A stretch of DNA of 47,310 nt, taken from assembly GCA_046262935.1 (NCBI GenBank), contig JBHELT010000088.1, positions 1-47,310 on the forward strand, read 5' to 3'. The translations under genes and the position numbers were made by a program. The stretch is from JBHELT01 sp046262935 (lineage in GTDB: Bacteria > Actinomycetota > CADDZG01 > JAHWKV01). Of this stretch, positions 1 through 8,119 are shown one piece after another; the first letter of the stretch is position 1, and every line of letters starts with the position of its first letter. Under the pieces are notes generated by a model. The model ran no database searches, was not told the origin of the DNA, and worked only from the letters and a program-made list of their open reading frames with translations.

Positions 1-1054
1 GCGCGATGGTCCCTCCGCCCAGCACCTGATCGCCGTCATAGAAAACGGCCGCCTGCCCCGGTGCCGCCGGAGATTGCTCTTCGTCGAAAACGACTTTGTA
101 TCCGCTGTGCGTTCGCTGGATAGCGGCCCCCGAAAGGGGGCCGCGGTATCGCGTCATAACCTCGACGCGTAGTGCCTCTGGCCGATCATCGTTGGTGAAC
201 GAGCAATCCTCAAGATCCATCGTGCGCATCTTCATCGCTTCTTTCGTTGCAACCTGCACGACATTGGACTCAGCAAGGACGCTTCGCACATAAACCGGGA
301 AACCAAGACCAACGCCGACACCGCGTCTTTGACCAACGGTGTAATGCGCATAACCGCGGTGTGTGCCGATGATGTTGCCTTGCAAGTCGACAACATCACC
401 CGGCTGGGAACCTTGCGGCAGTTCGGAATCCAGGAACGCTCTGGTGTCGCCATGTGGCACGAAGCAGATCTCTTGGCTCTCAGCCTTGTTGGCGGTACGA
501 AGGCCGAGTTCCGACGCGATCTTGCGGATCTCGGGCTTGCGATACTCGCCTACCGGAAAGAGGCTGTGGCTAAGGTCGCTCTGGCTCAACATATAAAGCA
601 CGTAACTCTGGTCTTTCGATGGATCGGTGCCTGCATGCAAACTGAATGAACCGCTGTTGCTCTTGACACGCGCGTAATGTCCTGTTGCAAGGATGTTGGC
701 ATCGAATGCGCGAGTCCTCTCCATGAGCGCGTCGAACTTTATCGACCGATTGCATTCAACACACGGATTCGGCGTACGTCCCCGTGCATATTCGGCCCTG
801 AATCTGTTGATCACGTTCACCTCGAACCGACCGGCGAAGTTGAAGACATAGAAAGGTATGTCGAGCACCTGCGCAACCCGGCGAGCATCTTCGGCAGCAT
901 CAAGGGAGCAGCACCCGCTTTCGTTGTTCGCCGCTTCGCCTTTCCACAGTTTCATCATGATCCCGGTCACGTCGTAGCCTTCTTCCTTCATCAGGGCCGC
1001 GGCAACCGAAGAATCGACACCTCCAGACATGGCGACGACTGCCTTCGGCTTCAT
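1..1054 (-). CDS. mnmA: tRNA-specific 2-thiouridylase MnmA (C-terminus cut by window edge)
   Basis: Transfers sulfur, relayed from a cysteine desulfurase, to C2 of the wobble uridine in tRNA(Lys/Glu/Gln), consuming ATP. The frame translated on the minus strand opens with MKPKAVVAMSGGVDSSVAAA, which contains the PP-loop signature SGGVDSS (about residues 10-16). It continues with a GRTPNPCVECNRSIKF segment holding the first catalytic cysteine, an ATGHYAR motif, and a SQEICFVP segment holding the second catalytic cysteine. About 351 codons are present, so only the end of the family's roughly 360-residue length is missing. The ATG at 1054 overlaps the TGA of the upstream cysteine desulfurase by four bases (ATGA), which couples sulfur donor and acceptor. 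Family assignment is firm; the true stop lies outside the window. Confidence 0.95.
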   Translation of the reverse strand, partial: MKPKAVVAMSGGVDSSVAAALMKEEGYDVTGIMMKLWKGEAANNESGCCSLDAAEDARRVAQVLDIPFYVFNFAGRFEVNVINRFRAEYARGRTPNPCVECNRSIKFDALMERTRAFDANILATGHYARVKSNSGSFSLHAGTDPSKDQSYVLYMLSQSDLSHSLFPVGEYRKPEIRKIASELGLRTANKAESQEICFVPHGDTRAFLDSELPQGSQPGDVVDLQGNIIGTHRGYAHYTVGQRRGVGVGLGFPVYVRSVLAESNVVQVATKEAMKMRTMDLEDCSFTNDDRPEALRVEVMTRYRGPLSGAAIQRTHSGYKVVFDEEQSPAAPGQAAVFYDGDQVLGGGTIA

Positions 1055-2235
1055 CGACTCGTTCCTTTGCCTATATAGGCTGGGGCGATCGATCGAAGCT
1101 TTTCGACGATGGGTGGCAGCGCGTCGAGAAGGTATTCAACGTCGTCCTCGGTGGTTGCCCTTCCAACCGACAAACGCAATGAACCATGGGCCAACTCGGG
1201 CGGAACTCCCATAGCCATCAGCACGTGGGATGGATCGAGCGAGCCCGACGTGCAGGCCGAACCACTCGACGCGGCGATCTGCTTTGAATCGAGCATCAAC
1301 AGCAACGACTCGCCCTCGACGCCCTGGATGCACATGTTCACGGTCGATGCGATGCGCGGAGCGCCAGCCCCATTGAGAGTTACTCGATCGATGCGCGACA
1401 CGATCTCGTTCTGCAACCGGTCCCGCGTAGCAGAGTGCCTGACTGATTCTTGCTCGACCTCTTTGGCCGCGATCTGTGCTGCCACGCCGAAGCCAACTAT
1501 GCCGGCCACATTGGGAGTACCAGACCGAAGGTCACGCTCTTGGCCCCCGCCGTGAAGGATCGCCTCGACAGGAGTCTTGCGTTTCAGGTAAAGCGCGCCT
1601 GTGCCCTTTGGTCCGCCCACTTTGTGGGCAGCGAACGAGGCCATGTCGGCGCCGAGTTGTTCGACGTCCAACGGGATCTTTCCGAGAGCCTGTACGGCAT
1701 CGGTATGGATGCGCGCCCGCGAATTGTTCCTAACTATCTTCACGATCTCTTCGAGCGGCTGGATGGTCCCAACTTCGTTGTTAGCCAGCATCACCGAAAC
1801 CAATACCGTTTCAGGCGACAACGCCGACTCCAAAGCGGCAACATCGACAAGCCCCTCTGAGTCAACCGGCAAGACGGTAACCCGAAAACCATTTCGCTCG
1901 AGCCACTCCGCCGAATGAAGCACTGCATGATGCTCGATGGCGCTGACAATGACGTGATTGCCCGTTGACTTGCCCGCCAACTTGCCCGACGCGGCGCCGC
2001 CTTTCAATGCAAGATTGTCGGCCTCGGTCCCGCCCGCGGTGAAGATGATCTCGGAAGGCTGAGCCCCGATGGCCTCCGCCACCAGCTCTCGCGCCTCCTC
2101 CATGCCCTTCTTAGCCTGGCGGCCAGCATCGTAAACACTAGAAGGATTGCCGAAGACGCCCTTTAGATAAGGCTCCATGGCCTGGAACACTTCATCCAGA
2201 AGCGGAGTGGTCGCGGCATAGTCGAAGTAGCGCAT
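1051..2235 (-). CDS. iscS: Cysteine desulfurase, IscS/NifS family
   Basis: PLP enzyme that removes sulfur from L-cysteine and holds it as a persulfide for tRNA thiolation and Fe-S cluster assembly. The 394-residue product has the family length. The PLP-binding lysine is K205 in FAAHKVGGPKG, preceded by the HTDAVQALGK segment. The persulfide cysteine is C328 in SSGSACTSGS. The GGGQERDLRSGTPN segment is the conserved region between them. It ends in TGA overlapping the ATG of mnmA by four bases, so the two are probably translated together and this enzyme is probably the sulfur donor for MnmA. There is no IscU or SUF scaffold gene beside it. Whether it also serves Fe-S assembly cannot be told from the sequence. 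Confidence 0.95.
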   Translation of the reverse strand: MRYFDYAATTPLLDEVFQAMEPYLKGVFGNPSSVYDAGRQAKKGMEEARELVAEAIGAQPSEIIFTAGGTEADNLALKGGAASGKLAGKSTGNHVIVSAIEHHAVLHSAEWLERNGFRVTVLPVDSEGLVDVAALESALSPETVLVSVMLANNEVGTIQPLEEIVKIVRNNSRARIHTDAVQALGKIPLDVEQLGADMASFAAHKVGGPKGTGALYLKRKTPVEAILHGGGQERDLRSGTPNVAGIVGFGVAAQIAAKEVEQESVRHSATRDRLQNEIVSRIDRVTLNGAGAPRIASTVNMCIQGVEGESLLLMLDSKQIAASSGSACTSGSLDPSHVLMAMGVPPELAHGSLRLSVGRATTEDDVEYLLDALPPIVEKLRSIAPAYIGKGTSR

Positions 2236-2293
2236 GAATGAGCAATTCTACGTTGAATCAGAAGGCGCTAACCTCTAGCGGGTCGCCAACCGA

Positions 2294-2758
2294 CTACAAG
2301 GGCCGGTTCGGCTCGTGCCACAGATGACTCTCGGGTTCTCGAACTATCAGGTCAACGTCCGTTTTCTTACCCGCCCGGACAACAACAGTATGGCTGGCGG
2401 TTACATGACCCGATCCATCTGCGTGAGCGATCTGCGCCGTTACCATCCACTTTCCGGCTGGCACCCAGGCTTCAAACGTGCCCTGCGGACTACTGGGCGG
2501 GAACCCAAGGTAGCCAAGTGTCGCGGGTGGGGACCCGCCGTTCGTATCGGCGATGCTTATGGTTGCATCCGCAACGGGCAGACCATCAATATCGGTAACT
2601 TGCCCGAGAATCAGGCCCCAACTGTGAGGCACATCTATTGGTATGGGGAACTTTGCGGAGTCCCGCGACCCAAAACCAACTTTCACCGATGCCGCGATAG
2701 AAAGCGCAAGGACCAATGAAGCAAGAACGAATTTCGTGTGACCCTCGGTTCGCTGCAC
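2294..2758 (-). CDS. Small secreted or membrane-anchored protein with carboxypeptidase-regulatory-like domain
   Basis: A 154-residue protein starting at GTG with an AGGGA box upstream. Residues 8-30 (KFVLASLVLALSIAASVKVG) form a hydrophobic signal anchor or signal peptide. From about residue 48 the sequence GQVTDIDGLPVADATISIADTNGG resembles the beta-sandwich start of carboxypeptidase-regulatory-like (CarboxypepD_reg) domains. It is followed by GTFEAWVPAGKWMVTAQ and a strand ending in VRAGKKTDVDLIV, the usual rhythm of that fold. It probably acts outside the membrane as a binding or structural module; no catalytic residues are visible. It lies between an LLM oxidoreductase and cysteine desulfurase with gaps of about 60 bases, and shares no obvious role with either. 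The domain call is from sequence rhythm only. Confidence 0.65.
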   Translation of the reverse strand: MQRTEGHTKFVLASLVLALSIAASVKVGFGSRDSAKFPIPIDVPHSWGLILGQVTDIDGLPVADATISIADTNGGSPPATLGYLGFPPSSPQGTFEAWVPAGKWMVTAQIAHADGSGHVTASHTVVVRAGKKTDVDLIVREPESHLWHEPNRPL

Positions 2759-2825
2759 TGTCAGTGCATCCCTGCGGTGTCGTCAGCCTGTGTCCATCTG
2801 TAGACCTCGTAGACATAGAGGTCCA

Positions 2826-3599
2826 CTACCGTCTCCTTGCGGCTTCGATGATCCTTGTCATGTCCTCAAACGAAGGTGATGCAGGCAGGGCCCGCGCGAT
2901 CGTTTGGTCGAGAACTTCACGGTACGGAAGAAGCACATCGTCAACGTCGGATGCCGCGCAGGCGATTCCTACGCGCGACGGCTCGATGCCCATCGCATCG
3001 AAGTGCCTTGCGTAGTGAGGCAGGTTGGCGTATCGGTTCGCTTCTTCTTCCAAGCGGTCTTCGGCCCCCTCGTCGATAGCGACCCTTACGTAAGCCGCGA
3101 TGGTCGGCGCATTGCCAGTTTTCGCCGCACCGCGCATGATTAGTTCCTTGGCCCATTCGATCCGTTCGGGGACCATCCAATTCAAAAGGACGACATCGGC
3201 GATCTCACCGGCGAGCGTGCACATCTTCGGGCCCATCGCGCCGACGGCGATCTTGCACTCAAGATTTTGGCGTGCACGTTCGACGGCACGACGCGTATCG
3301 GCGATGGGGTCATTACTGAAACCCGCTCCGATGCCGATCACCAAACGATCCGATGCCATCGATCCCACCCGATCGCCGAAACTCTCGATCGGTCGTCGAT
3401 CGACAGAAAGAACACCTATACCTGCCGAAAGATCAGTCGCATCCAATATCCACGACGCATTGGCGATGCCGTCGCCCATGGGTGTGTCGTTGACCCACAA
3501 CGTAGCGAACCCACTGGCTTGCGCGACCTTTGCAACATCGGTGACGGACGCTTCGTCTGACGAGGCAGCTATGCCGAGTGCAACTTCTGCGAGATTCAT
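2826..3599 (-). CDS. LLM-class (luciferase-like) oxidoreductase, short form
   Basis: A 257-residue protein of the bacterial luciferase-like TIM-barrel superfamily, whose members use F420 or FMN. Typical pieces are ASGFATLWVNDTP near the start, DRLVIGIGAGFSND (phosphate-binding strand, about residues 84-97), AVGAMGPKMCTLAGEIADVVLLNW (about 117-140), and AYVRVAIDEG. It is clearly shorter than the usual 300-340 residues, so some insertions of the barrel are missing. Its ATG overlaps the stop of the PaaK-like gene by four bases, which ties it to that enzyme and to the ETF genes further upstream. The substrate is unknown. Cofactor choice (F420 versus FMN) cannot be settled by eye, although F420 is common in this superfamily in actinobacteria. 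Confidence 0.8.
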   Translation of the reverse strand: MNLAEVALGIAASSDEASVTDVAKVAQASGFATLWVNDTPMGDGIANASWILDATDLSAGIGVLSVDRRPIESFGDRVGSMASDRLVIGIGAGFSNDPIADTRRAVERARQNLECKIAVGAMGPKMCTLAGEIADVVLLNWMVPERIEWAKELIMRGAAKTGNAPTIAAYVRVAIDEGAEDRLEEEANRYANLPHYARHFDAMGIEPSRVGIACAASDVDDVLLPYREVLDQTIARALPASPSFEDMTRIIEAARRR

Positions 3600-5062
3600 T
3601 GACCCGGGGTCCGGAAGAGCCGCACCAGTGGGGCTTCGTCGCTGCCGTTCGATGACTGCGCTGGAACCGGTACCGGCCGCATGTCAACGACACCGCCTGC
3701 GGCGCGACTGGAAACGATGAATTGAGTTGGTGAAAATCCGATCTCGTCTCTGAACGCTTGATCGAGTTCCACCGCAAGGCTGCCCGCGTCTTGACCTCCA
3801 ACGGGATCGATCAACACGAACACCTCGTCGGCGCCGTGCGGATCGCCGTCGCTCTTGGCGATCTCAACTTGCCAAGCTTTGAGCGCAGGGTGCGCGAGCG
3901 CGTCGGCGATGGTTTCGACATCGACCGCCAGAGTTTCTGTCCCGCCGACTTGCAACTCGACCAGATTGTTTGCCCTTCTCATGGGGCCAAGGATGCGCTC
4001 GACCGTGCGGCCGCAGTAAGGACAGCGTCCAATAACGATGCCATTCATGCTCACATCGCCAGGTCGATATCTCACGAGCGCGGTCCCCCGCTGATCAAGC
4101 CCCGTGAATACAACTTCCCCTGCCTCACCACGGCGTGCTGGGGCAAGGGTCCTGGGTGAGATCGATTCGAACATCTGAACGTCTGGCGAAACGTGATAGC
4201 CAGCATCGGCTTTGCCTGCGCCTTGCGCGCATTCCGCCCACAGGGCGCGCCCTTCTGCGAAGCCGTAGGTCGAAATGATCCTCACTCCAGCCGTGGCGGT
4301 TTCATCGATGCGTTTTCTTAGAACCGCGCCGAGCGGTTGGGGGCCGAGGATCAAGGTCGTGAGGGTTGGGATACCGATGTCCGCGGCGGATTCGAGTATC
4401 GAAAGTGCGTCCTCGGCAACCACCACCATGACCGTCGCCTTCATCTTGTTCGCCAGTGCAGCAGCCTGATGCGGTTCAAGGAACCCCGGCGCCACTTGTT
4501 GCAGCCCCATCGCTACCCCTCCGCTCCATGTAGGCCAAAACCCTCCGGCGCTGGATGCTTCGAGCAGATTCAACATCACATCTTGCGAAGTGACTCCCGC
4601 GACTTCTAACATGCGGGCGCCTTGCGTCCCCAGCATCGCAAGGTCTCTTCGCGTAAGTCGGATCGGGATCGGATCGCCGAAAGTGCCAGTCGTTTCGAGC
4701 ACATGCACCGGTTCGTACTCATGTTTGAGCGAACTGTCTGCACCGTCGATCCCGCGCAGCAATTTGCTCAGGACTATCTCTCCGATCTGCCGCGACGAGG
4801 CCCACCGCTGCATAAGAGCCTTCGATGGAGCCAGCACGAAGTCATCGGCGCGCTTGGCGAGCAGGGCTCGTTCGACGAGCGGAAGTTTGGCGAGATCAGC
4901 CGTTCCGCCGAATCCCTCAGCTTTGAGGTTCGATGCATCGAACGCCGAACGGTAGAACGGGCTGTATGGGTACAACTGGAACCTGACCTGACGGCGCAGA
5001 CGTTTGTCACGCAAACGCGCTATGTCATCGGGGTCGGTCGTGTCCCAACCTGGCTTCGCCAT
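3596..5062 (-). CDS. PaaK-like adenylate-forming enzyme (phenylacetate-CoA ligase family)
   Basis: A 488-residue member of the ANL superfamily, closest in architecture to phenylacetate-CoA ligase. The N-terminal segment RFQLYPYSPFYRSAF is typical of PaaK proteins. The ATP phosphate loop, usually SSGTTGxP, appears here as ETTGTFGDP (about residues 123-131), a divergent form. The core motif STYGFAEG (about 264-271) and the ribose-binding YRPGDV (about 332-337) are present. GRCPYCGRT (about 345-353) matches the cysteine pair many PaaK proteins carry. The C-terminal ligase lobe follows. The gene ends with a four-base overlap into an LLM oxidoreductase and starts about 40 bases after etfA. It probably activates an aryl or acyl acid as its CoA thioester, but the altered phosphate loop leaves the substrate open. 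Confidence 0.75.
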   Translation of the reverse strand: MAKPGWDTTDPDDIARLRDKRLRRQVRFQLYPYSPFYRSAFDASNLKAEGFGGTADLAKLPLVERALLAKRADDFVLAPSKALMQRWASSRQIGEIVLSKLLRGIDGADSSLKHEYEPVHVLETTGTFGDPIPIRLTRRDLAMLGTQGARMLEVAGVTSQDVMLNLLEASSAGGFWPTWSGGVAMGLQQVAPGFLEPHQAAALANKMKATVMVVVAEDALSILESAADIGIPTLTTLILGPQPLGAVLRKRIDETATAGVRIISTYGFAEGRALWAECAQGAGKADAGYHVSPDVQMFESISPRTLAPARRGEAGEVVFTGLDQRGTALVRYRPGDVSMNGIVIGRCPYCGRTVERILGPMRRANNLVELQVGGTETLAVDVETIADALAHPALKAWQVEIAKSDGDPHGADEVFVLIDPVGGQDAGSLAVELDQAFRDEIGFSPTQFIVSSRAAGGVVDMRPVPVPAQSSNGSDEAPLVRLFRTPGQ

Positions 5063-5101
5063 ATACGAAGGTTATCGGCCGCGCCAAGGGCGCGGGTTGA
5101 T

Positions 5102-6085
5102 TCAGCCCCCAGCTTTGCGCTTATGGATCTCTTCGGTCAGTTTGGGGACCACATCGAACAGGTCGCCGACTATGCCGAAATCGACCATCTGGAAGATGGG
5201 TGCCTCGGCATCCTTGTTGATGGCGATGATGGTCTTAGAGGTTTGCATACCGGCTCTGTGCTGGATCGCACCCGAGATCCCAACCGCGATATACAACTGA
5301 GGCGACACGGTCTTGCCCGTTTGACCAACCTGGTTCGAATGGGGGTACCAACCCGCGTCGACCGCAGCCCTCGATGCGCCAACCGCAGCACCAAGTTCAT
5401 CGGCGAGGGCCTCGACGACCGAGAAGTTCGCTGGCTCCCCAAGTCCCCTGCCACCCGATATGACGATCGCCGCCGATTCGACCGCTGGCCTTCCGCCTGC
5501 TTCTTTCTGAACTCGTTCTTTGATAACGACACGCTTGGCATCGTCGGAGATCGCTATATCAACAGATTCTTCGGCCACGTCCGATGGCGCCTCTTCGGCC
5601 ACGAATGCGTTGGGCTTCACGCAGATCAGGAATGGACCTTTCTTCAGAGGCTTCTTCACCAAGAGGGCACCGCCGAATGCGGCGTACTCGGCGACGGGCT
5701 TGTCGCCGTCGGCTGCAACGTTGGTAGAATCGGCCAGAACTCCAACACCAAGTCGGGCGGCAACCCGCGTTGCGACTTCCTTGCCTGAAGCTACGCTCGG
5801 GAACAAAACGCCCCATGGAGATCTGTCTTGGATGAGTTTCGACAACAGTTCCACCGTTGGCGATGCCACATATCCGGCGAGGTCATCGGATTCGGCGACC
5901 AGTGCCTTAGTTAGACCGAATTTGGCGACGCGATCTTTCGCTGTCGCCCAACCCTTACCAACGAAAACACCAACAGGCTCGCCGCCAGTCTCCTTCGCTA
6001 ACGAGCGCGCCGCTGTGATCAGTTGGTGGGTTACTTTGGTGGTTGTTCCGTCTTCGTGATCGATCAATATCCATACATCAGACAT
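5102..6085 (-). CDS. etfA: Electron transfer flavoprotein alpha subunit
   Basis: The 327-residue FAD-carrying subunit of ETF, which takes electrons from acyl-CoA dehydrogenases and passes them towards the quinone pool. The C-terminal half holds the FAD domain: VISGGRGLGEP, AVGASRAAVDAGWYPHSNQVGQTGKTVSPQLYIAVGISGAIQHRAGMQ in pieces, and AINKDAEAPIFQMVDFGIVGD. The N-terminal half is the Rossmann-like domain shared with beta. It starts 18 bases after the end of etfB, so the pair is one transcription unit. The etfB-etfA order and the nearby cysteine desulfurase and mnmA repeat the mycobacterial arrangement. Assignment is firm. Confidence 0.95.
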   Translation of the reverse strand: MSDVWILIDHEDGTTTKVTHQLITAARSLAKETGGEPVGVFVGKGWATAKDRVAKFGLTKALVAESDDLAGYVASPTVELLSKLIQDRSPWGVLFPSVASGKEVATRVAARLGVGVLADSTNVAADGDKPVAEYAAFGGALLVKKPLKKGPFLICVKPNAFVAEEAPSDVAEESVDIAISDDAKRVVIKERVQKEAGGRPAVESAAIVISGGRGLGEPANFSVVEALADELGAAVGASRAAVDAGWYPHSNQVGQTGKTVSPQLYIAVGISGAIQHRAGMQTSKTIIAINKDAEAPIFQMVDFGIVGDLFDVVPKLTEEIHKRKAGG

Positions 6086-6103
6086 TCTTAGCTTCCTCCG
6101 ATA

Positions 6104-6895
6104 TCAAATGAACTTCTGCTGTTGCAGGAAGTCGGCGAGCTTGATGTGAGCATCGCCTTCTTTGTTGTCCACGATCTGTTTCATCCGTTCGGTTGAGCGC
6201 GCGCCGGATTCGAGAACCTGAGTATTGGAACCTTCGAGGCCAACACGCGATGCATCGATCTCGGCGTCGGCGGCCGAGAGAACTTCGACTGGTTTGTTCT
6301 TGGCGGCCATGATGCCTTTGAACGACGGGTAGCGCGGCTCATTGGCGCCCCAAACCACACCGACTACCGCCGGCAATGGGCCTTCGACCACGTCGTAGCC
6401 CTTGTCGGTTTCACGATGAGCACTGACCTTGCCATCGGCCACTTCGATGTTCTTTACGAAATTGATGCTCGGCAGGCCGAGGTTCTCGGCGAGAGCTGGT
6501 GGAACCAGCGAGGTGCGTGCATCGGTCGATTCGGCACCGCAGAAGATGATGTCGTACTGGCCCTTCTTCACAACCTGCGCCAGCGCGTAAGCAACAGCCT
6601 GGGCGTCGGAACCATGAAGGGAATCATCTTTGAGGTGCACTCCTTTGTCGGCACCCATCGAAAGAGCCTTTCGCAGGGCTTGTGCCTGTGCTCCTTCGGG
6701 CCCCATCGAGATGATGGTGACTTCGCCTTGCTGCGCTTCTTTCAGTTTCAAAGCTTCCTCGACCGCCATCTCGTCGACGGGATTGAGGATCGACTCGACT
6801 GACTCACGATCGAGTGTGTTGTCTGCGCTGTCGAGTTTCTTTTCGGCCGCGGTGTCGGGCACGCGCTTGACGCAGACCGCGATATTCAGGGGCAT
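6104..6895 (-). CDS. etfB: Electron transfer flavoprotein beta subunit
   Basis: The AMP-binding partner of EtfA. The start is set at the ATG at 6895 because AAGGAGGT lies four bases before it and the protein then begins MPLNIAVCVKRVPDTAAEKK, the normal N-terminus; this gives 263 residues. The frame stays open upstream back to a stop at 7187-7189, but that stretch belongs to a decayed antitoxin end and not to EtfB. The family signature region is seen in FCGAESTDARTSLVPPALAENLGLPSINFV, the ETF-beta adenine-nucleotide pocket. It is the first gene of the etfB-etfA unit. Its promoter must lie in or beyond the antitoxin remnant. Confidence 0.95.
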   Translation of the reverse strand: MPLNIAVCVKRVPDTAAEKKLDSADNTLDRESVESILNPVDEMAVEEALKLKEAQQGEVTIISMGPEGAQAQALRKALSMGADKGVHLKDDSLHGSDAQAVAYALAQVVKKGQYDIIFCGAESTDARTSLVPPALAENLGLPSINFVKNIEVADGKVSAHRETDKGYDVVEGPLPAVVGVVWGANEPRYPSFKGIMAAKNKPVEVLSAADAEIDASRVGLEGSNTQVLESGARSTERMKQIVDNKEGDAHIKLADFLQQQKFI

Positions 6896-6899
6896 CGGA

Positions 6900-7186
6900 C
6901 CTCCTTGGATGATTGCTGCATTGACCCGTGGGTCAGGATTCCCGCAAATCTTACCAACCAATCCTGCGGGGCGGGCTTCCCGGGACGGGCTCCCGGATGA
7001 GCCTGCAAGTCTGAGTCGAGTATTTTGGGTCGGCTCCTGGACGATAACTTGAACGATCCAGCTGGTCTCAGAGGGAAAACTCGCTCGCAGAGTATCGGCG
7101 GCGAATCCGAGAGCTTGGTCGATGTCCTCTTGTTCAAGTAAGGGATGGTCATCGAGGATACGGCAAGGATAAGCCGAGGATCCTAC
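6900..7186 (-). pseudogene. Remnant of a DUF433-type antitoxin C-terminus, open in frame into etfB
   Basis: Minus-strand translation from the stop at 7187-7189 reads VGSSAYPCRILDDHPLLEQ, then EDIDQALGFAADTLRASF. The pattern ILxDHPLLExEDIxxALxFAA closely resembles the C-terminal helices of DUF433 proteins, small antitoxins that usually sit beside VapC or PIN toxins. The N-terminal DNA-binding part is absent and no ATG, GTG or TTG with a ribosome site opens this piece. The frame runs on without a stop into etfB. A degraded antitoxin left by an earlier toxin-antitoxin island is the simplest reading. The match is by remembered family pattern and covers only about 25 residues. Confidence 0.5.
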
Positions 7187-7514
7187 TCAGTGCTTCGTCT
7201 ACCGCGCTGCGGTCGCGTACGCTCAGCTCGCCGATGGGCTCCGTGAGGAGCTCAATCGTTCTTGCGAGCAAGCGGCCAGCCCTGAGAACGGATGCGATAG
7301 GGAGTCCTTCGTCCTCCCAGTCCCGCAGAACAACGTCGCCGAATCCGGGGTTGATGACCAGGCGGGGCCTGCTGGTGATCATCGCGATGAGAACGTCGCC
7401 GCCGGCGTTGAACTCGTCGACCGACACTATGCAGACCGGTCGCTCTTTGTCGTCTCTGCCTTCTGCGAAGTCAAACGGCGCGCGGGCAATCAAGCCTTTG
7501 GTGAGAGGAGCCAT
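7149..7514 (-). CDS. MazF/PemK-like type II toxin (mRNA interferase)
   Basis: A 121-residue protein starting at the ATG at 7514, two bases after the stop of the preceding small gene. The MazF/PemK pattern is visible: RPVCIVSVDEFN, then VLIAMITSRP, GDVVLRDWEDEGLPIASVLRAGRLL, and a closing helix with IGELSVRDRSAVDEALSRILGL. Members of this fold are ribosome-independent endoribonucleases that cut mRNA. The frame extends upstream to 7628, but that part overlaps the neighbour and has no ribosome site. Its antitoxin is probably the 109-residue protein encoded immediately upstream. The catalytic residues of this divergent group are not obvious by eye. Confidence 0.8.
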   Translation of the reverse strand: MAPLTKGLIARAPFDFAEGRDDKERPVCIVSVDEFNAGGDVLIAMITSRPRLVINPGFGDVVLRDWEDEGLPIASVLRAGRLLARTIELLTEPIGELSVRDRSAVDEALSRILGLSLPYPR

Positions 7515-7516
7515 GG

Positions 7517-7846
7517 TTAGACGTTCTCCTCTTGCTCGAAGTCCTCGAGGATCCAGTCGATTGATTCGCGGGCGGAGATCGCCGAGGGAGGGCGAGACCA
7601 GCTCAGCAGCTTTTCCCGCAATCGCCAAAGCTCGCGTTCGGCGCTATCGATGGCTGCGTATACCTTGGCCATCTCCTCGATCTTCTTCGGTTCGAGGTCT
7701 TCGCCCGGCTTGAGCTCCTGGCTTCGGAACCGTTCTGCAGCCAGTGCGGCTTCTCGCAGTCGTGCGTGCGCGGCCTTCAACTGCGCGGACTCCTCCGCAG
7801 TTAGTTCTTCCGGGCTTCTTGTGGCACCGATGCTCATGGAGTCCAT
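7517..7846 (-). CDS. Small charged helical protein, likely antitoxin partner of the MazF-like toxin
   Basis: A 109-residue protein with a GGTGG box before its ATG. It is rich in Glu, Ala, Arg and Lys and looks almost wholly helical: EELTAEESAQLKAAHARLRE, then KKIEEMAKVYAAIDSAEREL. A more mixed C-terminus, ISARESIDWILEDFEQEENV, could be the toxin-binding tail. Its TAA is two bases before the ATG of the toxin gene. No ribbon-helix-helix, AbrB-like or Phd-like DNA-binding motif could be recognised, so it is not one of the familiar MazE antitoxins. The antitoxin role rests on position, size and acidic character only. Confidence 0.55.
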   Translation of the reverse strand: MDSMSIGATRSPEELTAEESAQLKAAHARLREAALAAERFRSQELKPGEDLEPKKIEEMAKVYAAIDSAERELWRLREKLLSWSRPPSAISARESIDWILEDFEQEENV

Positions 7847-7858
7847 TGTCCCACCACC

Positions 7859-8077
7859 TCAGCGTTGGAACCAGGCGCGGTCGCGGCCGAACTTGAGCAA
7901 GGGGGCCTCATCGGCGGTGAGTCCGATGAAGTCGGACGCCTCGAAGGAGATCTCGTCGGGGTAGTAGTCGAAGAGCGTCTTTTCCTCACATCGTCGAAGG
8001 AGCCCAGACCAGGTGGAGGGATCTACGAGACGCTTCGGCAGCTCGGTGATGTAGGCACTGACGTTCTTCGGCAGCAT
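7859..8077 (-). CDS. Small hypothetical protein upstream of the toxin operon, possibly a gene remnant
   Basis: From the ATG at 8077 this encodes 72 residues, MLPKNVSAYITELPKRL onward; an earlier TTG at 8119 would add 14. The segment DYYPDEISFEASDFIGLTAD, followed by an end in GRDRAWFQR, has the composition of a real protein end. Neither start has a recognisable ribosome site, and the gene stops 12 bases before the presumed antitoxin start. It could be the first gene of a three-gene unit or the surviving 3' end of a longer gene. I do not recognise its family. Confidence 0.4.
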   Translation of the reverse strand: MLPKNVSAYITELPKRLVDPSTWSGLLRRCEEKTLFDYYPDEISFEASDFIGLTADEAPLLKFGRDRAWFQR

Positions 8078-8119
8078 TAGCAGCGTTTCTCGAAGCACCC
8101 GATGATGAGGAACCGACAA

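Noticed and set aside
4622..5788. Long plus-strand open frame of 388 codons
   Set aside because: It lies antisense to the PaaK-like and etfA genes; its composition is Arg/His-rich and no protein family is visible.
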